Source: Eisenbergiella sp963559585
GTDB taxonomy: Bacteria > Bacillota > Clostridia > Lachnospirales > Lachnospiraceae
Length of the DNA stretch: 15,657 nucleotides
Direction: 5' to 3'
NCBI GenBank assembly: GCA_963559585.1
Contig: CAUWLJ010000087.1
Span: forward strand, 1 to 15,657
In this document: positions 1 through 6,898 of the stretch, in pieces
Position numbering within the stretch: position 1 is the first letter of the stretch
Layout: every line of letters starts with the position of its first letter
Notes under the pieces: model-generated
Told to the model about the DNA's origin: nothing
Database searches by the model: none
The model's input: only the letters and a program-made list of their open reading frames with translations
Made by a program: the position numbers and the translations under genes

Positions 1-113
1 TCCCATTGTTATGGGAAATGCAGGGGTTTTTGTCTCTGAAAGTGTAAAAGTCAGGATGAGCAGTTATGGGGAATGAGAAACGAAAAGGATAAAAAAAACC
101 AAAAAATATGCTG

Positions 114-143
114 TTTCATGTATAAGATGCACAATGCTATAAT
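114..143 (+). promoter_or_regulatory. Putative promoter of the sugar ABC transporter operon
   Basis: A perfect -10 hexamer TATAAT lies at 138-143, about 40 nt before the first permease start. The -35 region (TTTCAT or TTCATG at 114-120, 17-18 nt upstream) matches consensus poorly. A good -10 with a poor -35 is what an activator-dependent promoter would look like, and sugar operons of this type are often controlled by AraC-type regulators, but no regulator gene is in the window. No catabolite-repression (cre) site was recognised. Confidence 0.45.
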
Positions 144-182
144 GCAGACGTAGACAAAAGGGAAAGGAGATAGAAGATAAGA

Positions 183-1145
183 ATGAATACAAAGAGCAGG
201 GGCCATACACTGAAAAAAGGGTTCGGAAGGTTTTGGAGACAGAAGGAGATCCAGCTGTTCGCCCTGGCGGGCGTGGCTTATCTTCTGATTTTTTCCATCC
301 TTCCCATGTTCGGCATTATTCTGGCGTTTAAATCGTACAAAATCACCTCCGGGGTTGCTGGAATCTTTACCAGCGAATGGGTGGGGCTGAAATATTTTAA
401 AGAGTTCTTTACGGATTACCGTTTTCCTGAACTGCTTCGCAATACCATAGCCATCAGTACACTGAAAATGATTTTTGCATTCCCGGTTCCTATTCTTCTT
501 GCGGTTCTGATTTCAGAGTGCAGAAACAAGCCATTCAAGAGGATCGTGCAGACGGTGAGCTACCTGCCCAACTTCATTTCCTGGGTTCTGGTATACGGCA
601 TCAGCAGCGCCCTGCTTTCCCAGAACAGCGGGGTTATCAGTGAGATTCTGGTAAAACTGGGGATCGTATCCAGCGGTATCCCTTTCCTGACAGATCCGGA
701 TTATTTCTGGGGGACGGCCGTGGCGCTTTCCATCTGGAAAAGCTCCGGCTGGTGGGCGATTATTTTTCTGGCGGCCATCGCGGGCATCGACAGTACGCTG
801 TATGAGGCGGCGAGCATCGACGGGGCGGGAAGGCTGAAACGGATCTGGCACATCACCCTGCCCGGTATTAAGGGCTCCATTGTAACGGTGCTGATCCTTT
901 CCATCGGAAGCTTCCTTGGGGGAGGAATGGTGGGTTCCAATTTTGAGCAGTCCTTCCTGATGGGCAACACTGTCAACAATGCCACATCCGAGATCATTCA
1001 GACCTATGCGTTCAAGATGGGAATGGCACAGGCACGGTTTTCCTATGCAACCGCCGTAGATCTGGTGCAGTCCGTGATTTCTATTATCCTGGTGGTAATC
1101 AGCAACTTTGTGGCGAAAAAAGTATCCGGTGAGGGATTGTTCTAA
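183..1145 (+). CDS. Carbohydrate ABC transporter permease (LplB/YtcP-type, first subunit)
   Basis: Integral membrane subunit of a binding-protein-dependent sugar importer, 320 residues, about the usual length. A basic, cytoplasmic N-terminus (residues 1-22) precedes the first hydrophobic segment (about 25-50). The binding-protein-dependent transport EAA loop that contacts the ATPase is clear at residues 208-228 (EAASIDGAGRLKRIWHITLP). The start ATG follows an AAAGGAGA site at 163-170; the spacing of 12 nt is slightly long. The gene is 21 nt upstream of the partner permease and evidently co-transcribed with it. The family normally moves oligosaccharides or substituted sugars; the exact substrate cannot be read from this subunit. 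Confidence 0.9.
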   Translation: MNTKSRGHTLKKGFGRFWRQKEIQLFALAGVAYLLIFSILPMFGIILAFKSYKITSGVAGIFTSEWVGLKYFKEFFTDYRFPELLRNTIAISTLKMIFAFPVPILLAVLISECRNKPFKRIVQTVSYLPNFISWVLVYGISSALLSQNSGVISEILVKLGIVSSGIPFLTDPDYFWGTAVALSIWKSSGWWAIIFLAAIAGIDSTLYEAASIDGAGRLKRIWHITLPGIKGSIVTVLILSIGSFLGGGMVGSNFEQSFLMGNTVNNATSEIIQTYAFKMGMAQARFSYATAVDLVQSVISIILVVISNFVAKKVSGEGLF

Positions 1146-1166
1146 ACAGAAAGGCAGGAATGGAGA

Positions 1167-2054
1167 ATGAAAAAGAAATTGACAGAGGACAGGGTCGTGA
1201 ATGTTGCCGTCTATATCCTGCTGGCTCTCATCGGGATCGTGACGCTGTATCCATTCTATTATACCGTCATCTGCTCCTTCAACGATGGAATTGATCTGAT
1301 GAAGGGAGGTGTGTATCTGTGGCCGAGAAAATTTACGCTTGCCAATTACAGACTGTTTCTGGGAGATTCGGAATGGCAGCATGCCTTTCTGGTTTCCGTA
1401 TCGAGAACGGTGGTGGGCGCAGTGCTGAGGACTGGCTTTACGAGCCTGTTCAGCTATGCGCTTTCCCGAAACAACCTGATGTTTCGGAAGGGCTACCGTT
1501 TCCTGGTGGTGTTTACCATGTACTTTTCAGGAGGCCTGATTCCCTTCTATGTGCTTTTAAAGAGTTTGGGACTTCTGAACACCTTCTGGGTTTATGTGAT
1601 CCCCGGAATGGTGGACGCCTTCTTCGTGATGACGGGAATCAACTTCTTCAACGGAATCCCGGAGTCCATGATAGAGGCGGCCAAGATCGACGGGGCAAGT
1701 GAGGGAAAAGTGTTTACCAGCATCGTTCTGCCGGTTTCCAAGCCGTTTCTGGCTACCCTGGCGCTGTTTGCCGCAGTGGGACAGTGGAACAGCTGGCTGG
1801 ACAGCGCGTACTATGCAGTGAAAAACCCCCAGTTGCAGACGCTGGCCTACAAGATGATGACGACCATCAACCAAACTGTGGCCTCTTCAGCCAATACGGC
1901 GGCTGCGGGGCAGATTTCACAGGCCAACGCCGCCACATCCTTTACCGTTCAGGCGACGGCCATGGTGGTTTCCATGCTTCCGATCATGTGTGTGTATCCG
2001 TTCCTTCAGAAGTATTTTGTACAGGGAATGATGATTGGGGCGGTGAAGGAATAA
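1167..2054 (+). CDS. Carbohydrate ABC transporter permease (AraQ/YcjP-type, second subunit)
   Basis: Second membrane subunit of the same importer, 295 residues, normal for the family. The first membrane span begins near residue 12 after a short charged start, and further spans lie at about 75-100, 110-135, 140-160, 190-205 and 260-285. The EAA loop is at residues 169-190 (IEAAKIDGASEGKVFTSIVL), preceded by the usual NFF(N)GIPxSMIEAAKIDGA context. It pairs with the upstream permease to form a heterodimeric pore and should receive substrate from the lipoprotein encoded next. No ATP-binding subunit follows, so energy must come from an ATPase encoded elsewhere, as with MsmX-type shared ATPases. 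Confidence 0.9.
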   Translation: MKKKLTEDRVVNVAVYILLALIGIVTLYPFYYTVICSFNDGIDLMKGGVYLWPRKFTLANYRLFLGDSEWQHAFLVSVSRTVVGAVLRTGFTSLFSYALSRNNLMFRKGYRFLVVFTMYFSGGLIPFYVLLKSLGLLNTFWVYVIPGMVDAFFVMTGINFFNGIPESMIEAAKIDGASEGKVFTSIVLPVSKPFLATLALFAAVGQWNSWLDSAYYAVKNPQLQTLAYKMMTTINQTVASSANTAAAGQISQANAATSFTVQATAMVVSMLPIMCVYPFLQKYFVQGMMIGAVKE

Positions 2055-2114
2055 TGACAGGATGTTCTGAAAATGGAGCATAGACAAGGAACATAGAAAA
2101 AGGAGGAAGAAAGT

Positions 2115-3734
2115 ATGAAAATGAAAAAAGCAGCAGCGCTCCTGCTGGCCGGCGCAATGACGTTTTCCCTGGCAGGCTGCGGCGGATCAGAGACACAGGA
2201 TACCGGAGCGTCAGCCCCTGCCGGTACCGAAGCGCCGGAAACGGCGGCTTTAGAGGAAAAAGCTCCAGCCGGGGAAAGTGGGGACAGCGGAGAGACCCCC
2301 ACGCTCACCATGTTTATTGACGAAACCTGGTGGCCCTACGATACCTGGGAGGGAGCGGTTCCGGAAGAATTTGAGAAAAGGCTGGGCGTGAATATCGAAG
2401 TAATCCGGGCTGCGGACAACAATCAGCTGTCCCTTCTGGTAGCCTCCGGGGATATGCCTGATATCGTCTGCTCCTACAGATATCAGTATCTGGCGGATTC
2501 CCAGGTCTGCTACCCTTTGAATGAGCTGAAGGAGCAGTACCCCGATGTGGAGTTTGAGGTAGATCCGGTATATCAGTTTGTGAACCAGGCCTCAGACGGC
2601 AATTTTTACACCATTGGCTGCGGATTCTCTCCCGCCTACGAATACGCTCAGTGGTCGGATATTCTGACAGAGGGCCCGGGATTCATGTACCGGAAGGATA
2701 TTGCGGAGGAGCTGGGGCTTTCCTTCCAGACGCTGGATGATCTGGATGCGGCATTTGAGAAAGTGCATCAGGCCTATCCTGATATGGTTACTCTTTCCTT
2801 CAACAGCGCTCATAAGTTCAACTGGTTGCTGCAGCAGATGGGACTGAAGGGAAACAGCTATGTGGAAGCGGCGGACGGAAGCCTTCAGTGGTGGCTTCGC
2901 CAGGAAGGGCTGCTGGACTATTATAAGAAGATCAACGAATGGTACCGCAAGGGCTATCTGACCGCAGAGAATTTCTCCTATCAGTCAGAGGACGAAACCA
3001 AAGAGATCTGCGTGGGCGGCCAGGTATTTGCCAATTTCGGCTACGATAACCATGCGGACAACTACAATACGGCGATTACGGCAAACGGAGACGATTTTTC
3101 CTTCAGCCTTGTCACCGGCGAACTGGGAGAGGATGCAACGGTATTCGATACCACCAGCGGAGGAGGACGCGGTCTGTATATCACCCGCTCCTGCCAGAAT
3201 GTGGAAGCTGCTTTCAAAACCCTGGCCTATGCTTACAGCGATGAAGGAATGAAGCTTCTGATGTGGGGAATGGAAGGAGAAGATTACACGCTGGATGATG
3301 CAGGCTATCCTACCTTCAACTATGATTTTCAGGGCGACAACTCCGTGCTTCAGCCCAGAGGACTGAAATACTGGGGATGGATTTCCCACAATGGAATCGT
3401 GACCAGTATCGCAGAAGCCACTTCGGAAAGTCAGACCGCTGAGGACAGAAAGAACCTGACGGCCCATGTGAACAGAAATCCTGTGATCGGCATGATCCGT
3501 TTTGAGGTGGATTCTGATGAAGCAAACATTGATGCGAAGCTGAGCGAAATGGTGAAGAATCAGCAGACCAATATTTTCATGGCAGAATCCGAAGAAGCCT
3601 GTGAAGAGGCGTTCCAGGAGATGCTGGAACAGGCGGAGCAGATCGGAATGAGTACCCTTGAGGAGTACGGCAACGCCAGCTACGGGGAGCTGAAGGCGCA
3701 GTATGATGAACTGATCGCGGCGAATGAGAAGTAG
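2115..3734 (+). CDS. Extracellular solute-binding lipoprotein of the sugar ABC transporter
   Basis: A 539-residue lipoprotein that should capture the sugar outside the cell and hand it to the two permeases. The N-terminus has a lysine-rich start, a hydrophobic core and a lipobox LAGC ending at Cys22, followed by an acidic, Ala/Pro/Thr-rich tether to about residue 60. The mature part has the pattern of large type-1 sugar-binding proteins of the LplA/YtcQ kind, including the early strand TPTLTMFIDETWWPYDTWEG and many aromatic residues suited to stacking on sugars. Its length (over 500 residues) is typical of that subgroup. An AAGGAGGAAG site sits just before the ATG, stronger than those of the permease genes. 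A hairpin follows the stop codon, consistent with the operon ending here. Confidence 0.9.
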   Translation: MKMKKAAALLLAGAMTFSLAGCGGSETQDTGASAPAGTEAPETAALEEKAPAGESGDSGETPTLTMFIDETWWPYDTWEGAVPEEFEKRLGVNIEVIRAADNNQLSLLVASGDMPDIVCSYRYQYLADSQVCYPLNELKEQYPDVEFEVDPVYQFVNQASDGNFYTIGCGFSPAYEYAQWSDILTEGPGFMYRKDIAEELGLSFQTLDDLDAAFEKVHQAYPDMVTLSFNSAHKFNWLLQQMGLKGNSYVEAADGSLQWWLRQEGLLDYYKKINEWYRKGYLTAENFSYQSEDETKEICVGGQVFANFGYDNHADNYNTAITANGDDFSFSLVTGELGEDATVFDTTSGGGRGLYITRSCQNVEAAFKTLAYAYSDEGMKLLMWGMEGEDYTLDDAGYPTFNYDFQGDNSVLQPRGLKYWGWISHNGIVTSIAEATSESQTAEDRKNLTAHVNRNPVIGMIRFEVDSDEANIDAKLSEMVKNQQTNIFMAESEEACEEAFQEMLEQAEQIGMSTLEEYGNASYGELKAQYDELIAANEK

Positions 3735-3742
3735 AATGGTGA

Positions 3743-3771
3743 TTGACACAGAATAAGAATAGCTGTATTGG
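3743..3771 (+). promoter_or_regulatory. Possible promoter for the isomerase-like gene
   Basis: A perfect -35 TTGACA at 3743-3748 is followed after exactly 17 nt by TATTGG at 3766-3771, which matches the -10 consensus only in its first three bases. The expected start of transcription would fall in or just before the hairpin at 3774-3807. That hairpin would then form the 5' end of the mRNA. The weak -10 makes this tentative. Confidence 0.35.
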
Positions 3772-3773
3772 CG

Positions 3774-3810
3774 GGAGCAGAGAATCCTTCTGTGGGTTCT
3801 CTGCTCCTTT
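3774..3810 (+). terminator. Hairpin after the binding-protein gene, probable intrinsic terminator
   Basis: A perfect 11-bp inverted repeat: GGAGCAGAGAA at 3774-3784 and TTCTCTGCTCC at 3797-3807, with a 12-nt loop, followed by TTT. It lies 40 nt after the stop codon of the solute-binding protein. The stem is strong but the T-tract is only three bases, so termination may be partial and allow read-through into the isomerase-like gene. Confidence 0.6.
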
Positions 3811-3826
3811 GGAAATGGGAGGATCA

Positions 3827-3857
3827 ACAGTTTTGCGCCGGAGCGTCACAAAACTGT
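3827..3857 (+). promoter_or_regulatory. Inverted repeat in the leader of the isomerase-like gene
   Basis: A perfect 9-bp inverted repeat: ACAGTTTTG at 3827-3835 and CAAAACTGT at 3849-3857. Inside it CGC (3836-3838) can pair with GCG (3843-3845), giving an extended stem with a CGGA tetraloop and a 3-nt bulge. It ends 45 nt before the ATG of the downstream gene. It could be an operator for a transcription regulator or an RNA hairpin in the leader; no known site was recognised. Confidence 0.4.
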
Positions 3858-3901
3858 ATGGATCGCAGGTGAAGCTAAAACGCTTCGGCATGGAGGTAAA
3901 C

Positions 3902-5269
3902 ATGAAACGGAAAGCAATAGAAACCAAATTAATCGTCAGACCCCTGGTGGGGTGTCTTACCCACACTCATTTCTGGGAAGGCCCCTGCAGGGCGGGGAAA
4001 GCGGAGGATATGACCTGTGAGAAGGAGAATGCGGCGGCAGACAGAGCTTTTCTGGCGGCCGGGGAGCTGTTGAAGCAGGCGACGGACAGGATCGCTTTTC
4101 TTCCGGCTATAGACGTCCGGTACACAGAGAATTTTGTGGTTCCTGAAGAAACCTTTGCGAAGGTGGAGGAGGATTTGGAGCAGGTGGATTTCTTTCTGTG
4201 CCTGAACTGGAGAATCCCCAAGCTGGAGCGTTACAGGAAGCCGGTGGTGATCCTGCAGAATGGAAATGAGGGGATCGACTTTGCCGCCTATTGCAGATCC
4301 ATCGGGATCGAAGCCTATGTGGCGCTGGATATGGAGGATTTGAACGAGATTGCCGAGGCTCTCTGGGTAAGGAAGGCGGTTGCAAACACCCGGGCGCTGG
4401 TGCTGACTGCAGGCGGACTGCCTACATTCGGAATGCAGAGCCTGATCCGCGACCCGGAGATCATCCGGCAGAGATACGGCATGGAGGTAGTGAAACTTCC
4501 GTTCTATGATATTTTCCGGTATATGGATTCCATTACCGACGAGGAGGCGCGTCTCATTGCAGAGAGGATCATTGCCGGGGCGGCGGATGTGAAGGTAAAC
4601 ACGGACTGGTTTTTGAACGATATCAAGTATTATCTGGCCGCCAGGAGGATGATGGATGAATACCAGTGCAACGCATTTTCTACCTCCTGTCATGAGCTGT
4701 GCACTTCGGAAATCCCGCAGAACCGGAAATTTACTCCCTGTATCTGCCACTCCCTTTTAAAAGAGGAGGGGATACCAAGCGGCTGCGAGGAGGATCTGAA
4801 CGCACTGCTTGCCATGACCATTCTGCAGTATACGGCCTTCAGGCCTGCCTTTATGGGAAATCCCAGCATGGAATCGGATGAGATACTCCTTCTGCACCAT
4901 GCAGTGCCCGCGCTCTGTATGAACGGGTACGGAAGCCGGCCTCTCACCTACAAGCTGTGGGCTTTTACCGGTCAGGGCTTTGGAGGAAAGCTGCAGGTGG
5001 ACTTTACAGAAAATGAGGAGGATGAGGTGACGCTGGGCCGGTTCAATCCCCAGGGAGATATCATGTGTGTGAAAACAGGGAAGATCCTGCGTTCAGAGTA
5101 CAAGGAGGTATACTGTAGTCCTTATTATTACATCCAGATGGATGATGCGAGAAAATTCATGCACACGCTGGCGGACTTCGGCCATCATCAGGTACTGATT
5201 TTCGGTAATTATAAGAAAAAACTGAAGACGGTTTCCCAGGTGATGAAGTTTCGGATTGAGGAAGGATGA
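3902..5269 (+). CDS. L-fucose/L-arabinose isomerase-like protein
   Basis: A 455-residue protein with the layout of the fucose/arabinose-isomerase-like family: a Rossmann-like N-terminal half, then a metal-site and C-terminal region. Family-like stretches are EGIPSGCEEDLNALLAM at 289-305 (with acidic residues in the place of the metal-binding Glu), RPAFMGNPSMESD at 314-326, the His pair at 332-333, and FGHHQVLIFGNY at 426-437. Members interconvert aldoses and ketoses in the cytoplasm. The fucosidase gene downstream makes L-fucose or a related deoxysugar a sensible substrate, but that is inference. The open frame extends upstream to 3743, but GGAGG at 3892-3896, five bases before ATG 3902, fixes the start. 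The 3' end is separated by two bases from the next start. Confidence 0.72.
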   Translation: MKRKAIETKLIVRPLVGCLTHTHFWEGPCRAGKAEDMTCEKENAAADRAFLAAGELLKQATDRIAFLPAIDVRYTENFVVPEETFAKVEEDLEQVDFFLCLNWRIPKLERYRKPVVILQNGNEGIDFAAYCRSIGIEAYVALDMEDLNEIAEALWVRKAVANTRALVLTAGGLPTFGMQSLIRDPEIIRQRYGMEVVKLPFYDIFRYMDSITDEEARLIAERIIAGAADVKVNTDWFLNDIKYYLAARRMMDEYQCNAFSTSCHELCTSEIPQNRKFTPCICHSLLKEEGIPSGCEEDLNALLAMTILQYTAFRPAFMGNPSMESDEILLLHHAVPALCMNGYGSRPLTYKLWAFTGQGFGGKLQVDFTENEEDEVTLGRFNPQGDIMCVKTGKILRSEYKEVYCSPYYYIQMDDARKFMHTLADFGHHQVLIFGNYKKKLKTVSQVMKFRIEEG

Positions 5270-5271
5270 GT

Positions 5272-5859
5272 ATGATTTATTTGAATCATGCGGCGACCTC
5301 CTGGCCGAAGCCGCAGTGCGTGGTGGATGCGCTGATCCGGTATACCCAGGCAGTGCCGGAGGGACAGGGCAGAAGCAGCCTGGGGACGGGGAGGGGAGAC
5401 ATCCTGCAGGAATGCAGGGAAAGCCTGGGGCGGCTTTTGGGAGTGAAGGAAACGGAACGGATTATTCTTACCTCCGGGGCAACGGAGGGCGCCAATCTGT
5501 TCCTTCGTGGGATGGATTGGAGGGACTGCCGGATTTATGCGGCACAGACGGAGCACAACTGTATTCTGCGCCCGTTGTGGAATCTTCCCGGTATTCTTGA
5601 CCGGGTAAGGATTCTGCCCTGTGATGGGAAGGGCTTTCTGAAGCTTTCCGCCCTGCGGGAAATCCCCCAGGGAAAAGGGGCCGTGATCGTCAGCCACTGC
5701 TCCAATGTAACAGGAGCCGTCCAGCCGATGGCGGACATTTCAGAATATGTCAGGAAAAAAAGGGTATCTTTTTATAGGGGATGTGTCCCAGAGCCTGGGC
5801 TGTATTCAGGTATGCGGAGACGAATGGGGGGCGGACGTTCTGATTTTCACGGGACATAA
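5272..5859 (+). CDS. Class V aminotransferase / cysteine desulfurase-like protein, N-terminal part (frameshifted)
   Basis: The first part of a PLP-dependent fold-type I enzyme of the cysteine-desulfurase family. The start MIYLNHAATSWPKP, the phosphate-binding TSGATEGAN (residues 67-75) and the cofactor-stacking His in QTEHN (His95) are all present. The reading stays family-like as far as YVRKK, at about 5760. The remaining 33 codons to the stop at 5859 are out of frame and meaningless. One extra A in the A7 tract at 5755-5761 separates this part from the rest of the enzyme, which continues in the +1 frame. ATG 5272 is preferred over 5266 because AGGAAGG at 5259-5265 sits six bases before it. 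The gene follows the isomerase-like gene by two bases, so the two are translationally close. Confidence 0.8.
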   Translation: MIYLNHAATSWPKPQCVVDALIRYTQAVPEGQGRSSLGTGRGDILQECRESLGRLLGVKETERIILTSGATEGANLFLRGMDWRDCRIYAAQTEHNCILRPLWNLPGILDRVRILPCDGKGFLKLSALREIPQGKGAVIVSHCSNVTGAVQPMADISEYVRKKRVSFYRGCVPEPGLYSGMRRRMGGGRSDFHGT

Positions 5860-6433
5860 AGGCCTTCTGGGGCCGCAGGGAACAGGCGGCGTCTATATCA
5901 GAGACGGACTGACGCCTGCGCCCCTGAAATATGGGGGAACAGGGCGGGAGAGCGGAAGGCTGGCCTATAGGCCGGGCGAATATGAATATGAACCGGGAAC
6001 ACAGAATCTTCCCGGCATTGCGGCCCTGAAGGCCGGTGCGGATTATGTGTATGGGATCGGGGTGGAGCAGATTTACCGGAAAGAGCAGGAGGATATGGAG
6101 CGTCTTTTTCTGGGGCTGGAACGGGCAGACGGCTTCTGCCTGTTTGGCCCCGGAAGAGAGGAGCCCAGAGGGCCGGTTTTGAGTTTTGGAATGAACGGGC
6201 TGAGACCGGCAGATCTTTCCTATATTCTCTGGGAAAATTACGGGATTCTCGTCCGGGACGGGCTTCACTGCGCTCCGCTGATCCATGAAGCCATCGGAAG
6301 CGGAAAGGACGGAACCCTGCGGGTGAGCATTTCTTATGGAACAAAAAAGGAAGAGCTGGACGCTTTGACAGAAGCGGCGAGAGAGATTGGAGGTGCCCTT
6401 TCCCATGCGTGTGACAGAAGTACGGCCTTCTGA
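5747..6433 (+). CDS. Class V aminotransferase / cysteine desulfurase-like protein, C-terminal part (frameshifted)
   Basis: The second part of the same enzyme. Counting from the in-frame ATG at 5747, it has the PLP-nitrogen-binding Asp12 (FIGDVSQS), the Schiff-base Lys38 in FTGHKGLLGPQGTGG, and the conserved Cys175 in RDGLHCAPLIHEAIG, where desulfurases carry the persulfide-forming cysteine. All catalytic elements are intact, so only the frameshift breaks the gene. If the A7 tract were A6, the reading would run R-K-K-G-Y-L-F-I-G-D without interruption and give about 387 residues, the normal length. There is no ribosome binding site before 5747, so independent translation is unlikely. The pattern fits the desulfurase subgroup common in Clostridia; the sulfur or selenium acceptor is unknown. 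Confidence 0.8.
   Translation: MSGKKGYLFIGDVSQSLGCIQVCGDEWGADVLIFTGHKGLLGPQGTGGVYIRDGLTPAPLKYGGTGRESGRLAYRPGEYEYEPGTQNLPGIAALKAGADYVYGIGVEQIYRKEQEDMERLFLGLERADGFCLFGPGREEPRGPVLSFGMNGLRPADLSYILWENYGILVRDGLHCAPLIHEAIGSGKDGTLRVSISYGTKKEELDALTEAAREIGGALSHACDRSTAF
5755..5761 (+). other. A7 homopolymer at the frameshift point
   Basis: Seven A residues followed by GGG mark where the desulfurase-like gene changes frame. Removing one A would restore a single full-length reading frame. Such a tract is prone to replication slippage, transcriptional slippage and sequencing error, and these cannot be told apart from one sequence. Confidence 0.85.
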
Positions 6434-6689
6434 GGAGGTCTGCCATGAAGCCGGGTGGTTCGCCTGGGACTTTTATCTTGAAAAACCGCTTACAGAGGAG
6501 GATATTGGCAGGTTCCGTCCTCTGGGCAGTTTCCTGTACCTCTCATCCCTGAAAAAACCGTTTTTTAAATCGGAGGGAGAATATTTTCACATCAAAGGAA
6601 TCCGGGGGGAAGATCATTTCCGGGCGGCTGTCCATGCACAGCACACGGATTTGTTGAATATGCTGCGGGAACGGCTGGAGGATACCTGA
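6405..6689 (+). CDS. Small conserved-looking protein of unknown function
   Basis: A 94-residue soluble protein that I do not recognise. It starts at ATG 6405 inside the end of the desulfurase-like gene (29-base overlap), with GGAGG at 6389-6393, eleven bases upstream. The protein has no signal peptide or membrane span. Its middle (LGSFLYLSSLKKPFFKSEGE, then YFHIKGIRGEDHFRAAVH) looks like alternating beta strands ending in a helix rich in His, Arg and Glu. It contains a single cysteine, Cys13. The overlap with the desulfurase-like gene suggests coupled translation and perhaps a partner role, but nothing in the sequence proves it. Confidence 0.65.
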   Translation: MRVTEVRPSEEVCHEAGWFAWDFYLEKPLTEEDIGRFRPLGSFLYLSSLKKPFFKSEGEYFHIKGIRGEDHFRAAVHAQHTDLLNMLRERLEDT

Positions 6690-6720
6690 GAATAGATCAA
6701 ATTTTTCTCATGATAGTTCA

Positions 6721-6749
6721 TTGTCCTTTCCTCTGCAATATGAAATAAT
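6721..6749 (+). promoter_or_regulatory. Possible promoter for the GH31-GH95 pair
   Basis: TTGTCC at 6721-6726 and AATAAT at 6744-6749 are separated by exactly 17 nt, matching four and five of six consensus bases. The stretch 6690-6770 is much more AT-rich than the genes on either side. The two glycosidase genes may therefore have their own start of transcription, 150 nt before the GH31 ATG. Confidence 0.4.
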
Positions 6750-6863
6750 AAAAAAAATTTCTGCTTCTTTACCAAGGCAGTTTTGCTGGAGCCTGAAGGA
6801 GGGGCAGCTTGGAGCAAAAAAGAAGCCTGTTTTGTATAGCGGCTTTTAAAGGAAGGCAAAAGC

Positions 6864-6881
6864 CTGTCCGGTTCCGGACAG
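6864..6881 (+). promoter_or_regulatory. Inverted repeat just before the GH31 start
   Basis: CTGTCCGG at 6864-6871 and CCGGACAG at 6874-6881 are exact complements around a central TT. As RNA this forms a 7-bp stem with a GTTC loop; as DNA it has the symmetry of an operator. It ends 17 nt before ATG 6899 and just precedes the ribosome binding site. If translation instead starts at TTG 6809, it is simply coding sequence. Confidence 0.4.
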
Positions 6882-6898
6882 CGGAAGGTGAGGTAAAC

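Noticed and set aside
2..76. Open frame from the window edge ending in TGA at 74-76 (24 codons), possibly the tail of an upstream gene.
   Set aside because: It is too short to recognise and another frame is almost as open; no family feature supports it.
513..1382. Long minus-strand open frame of 289 codons opposite the two permease genes.
   Set aside because: It is a shadow of clearly identified permeases on the other strand, has no ribosome binding site and no recognisable domain.
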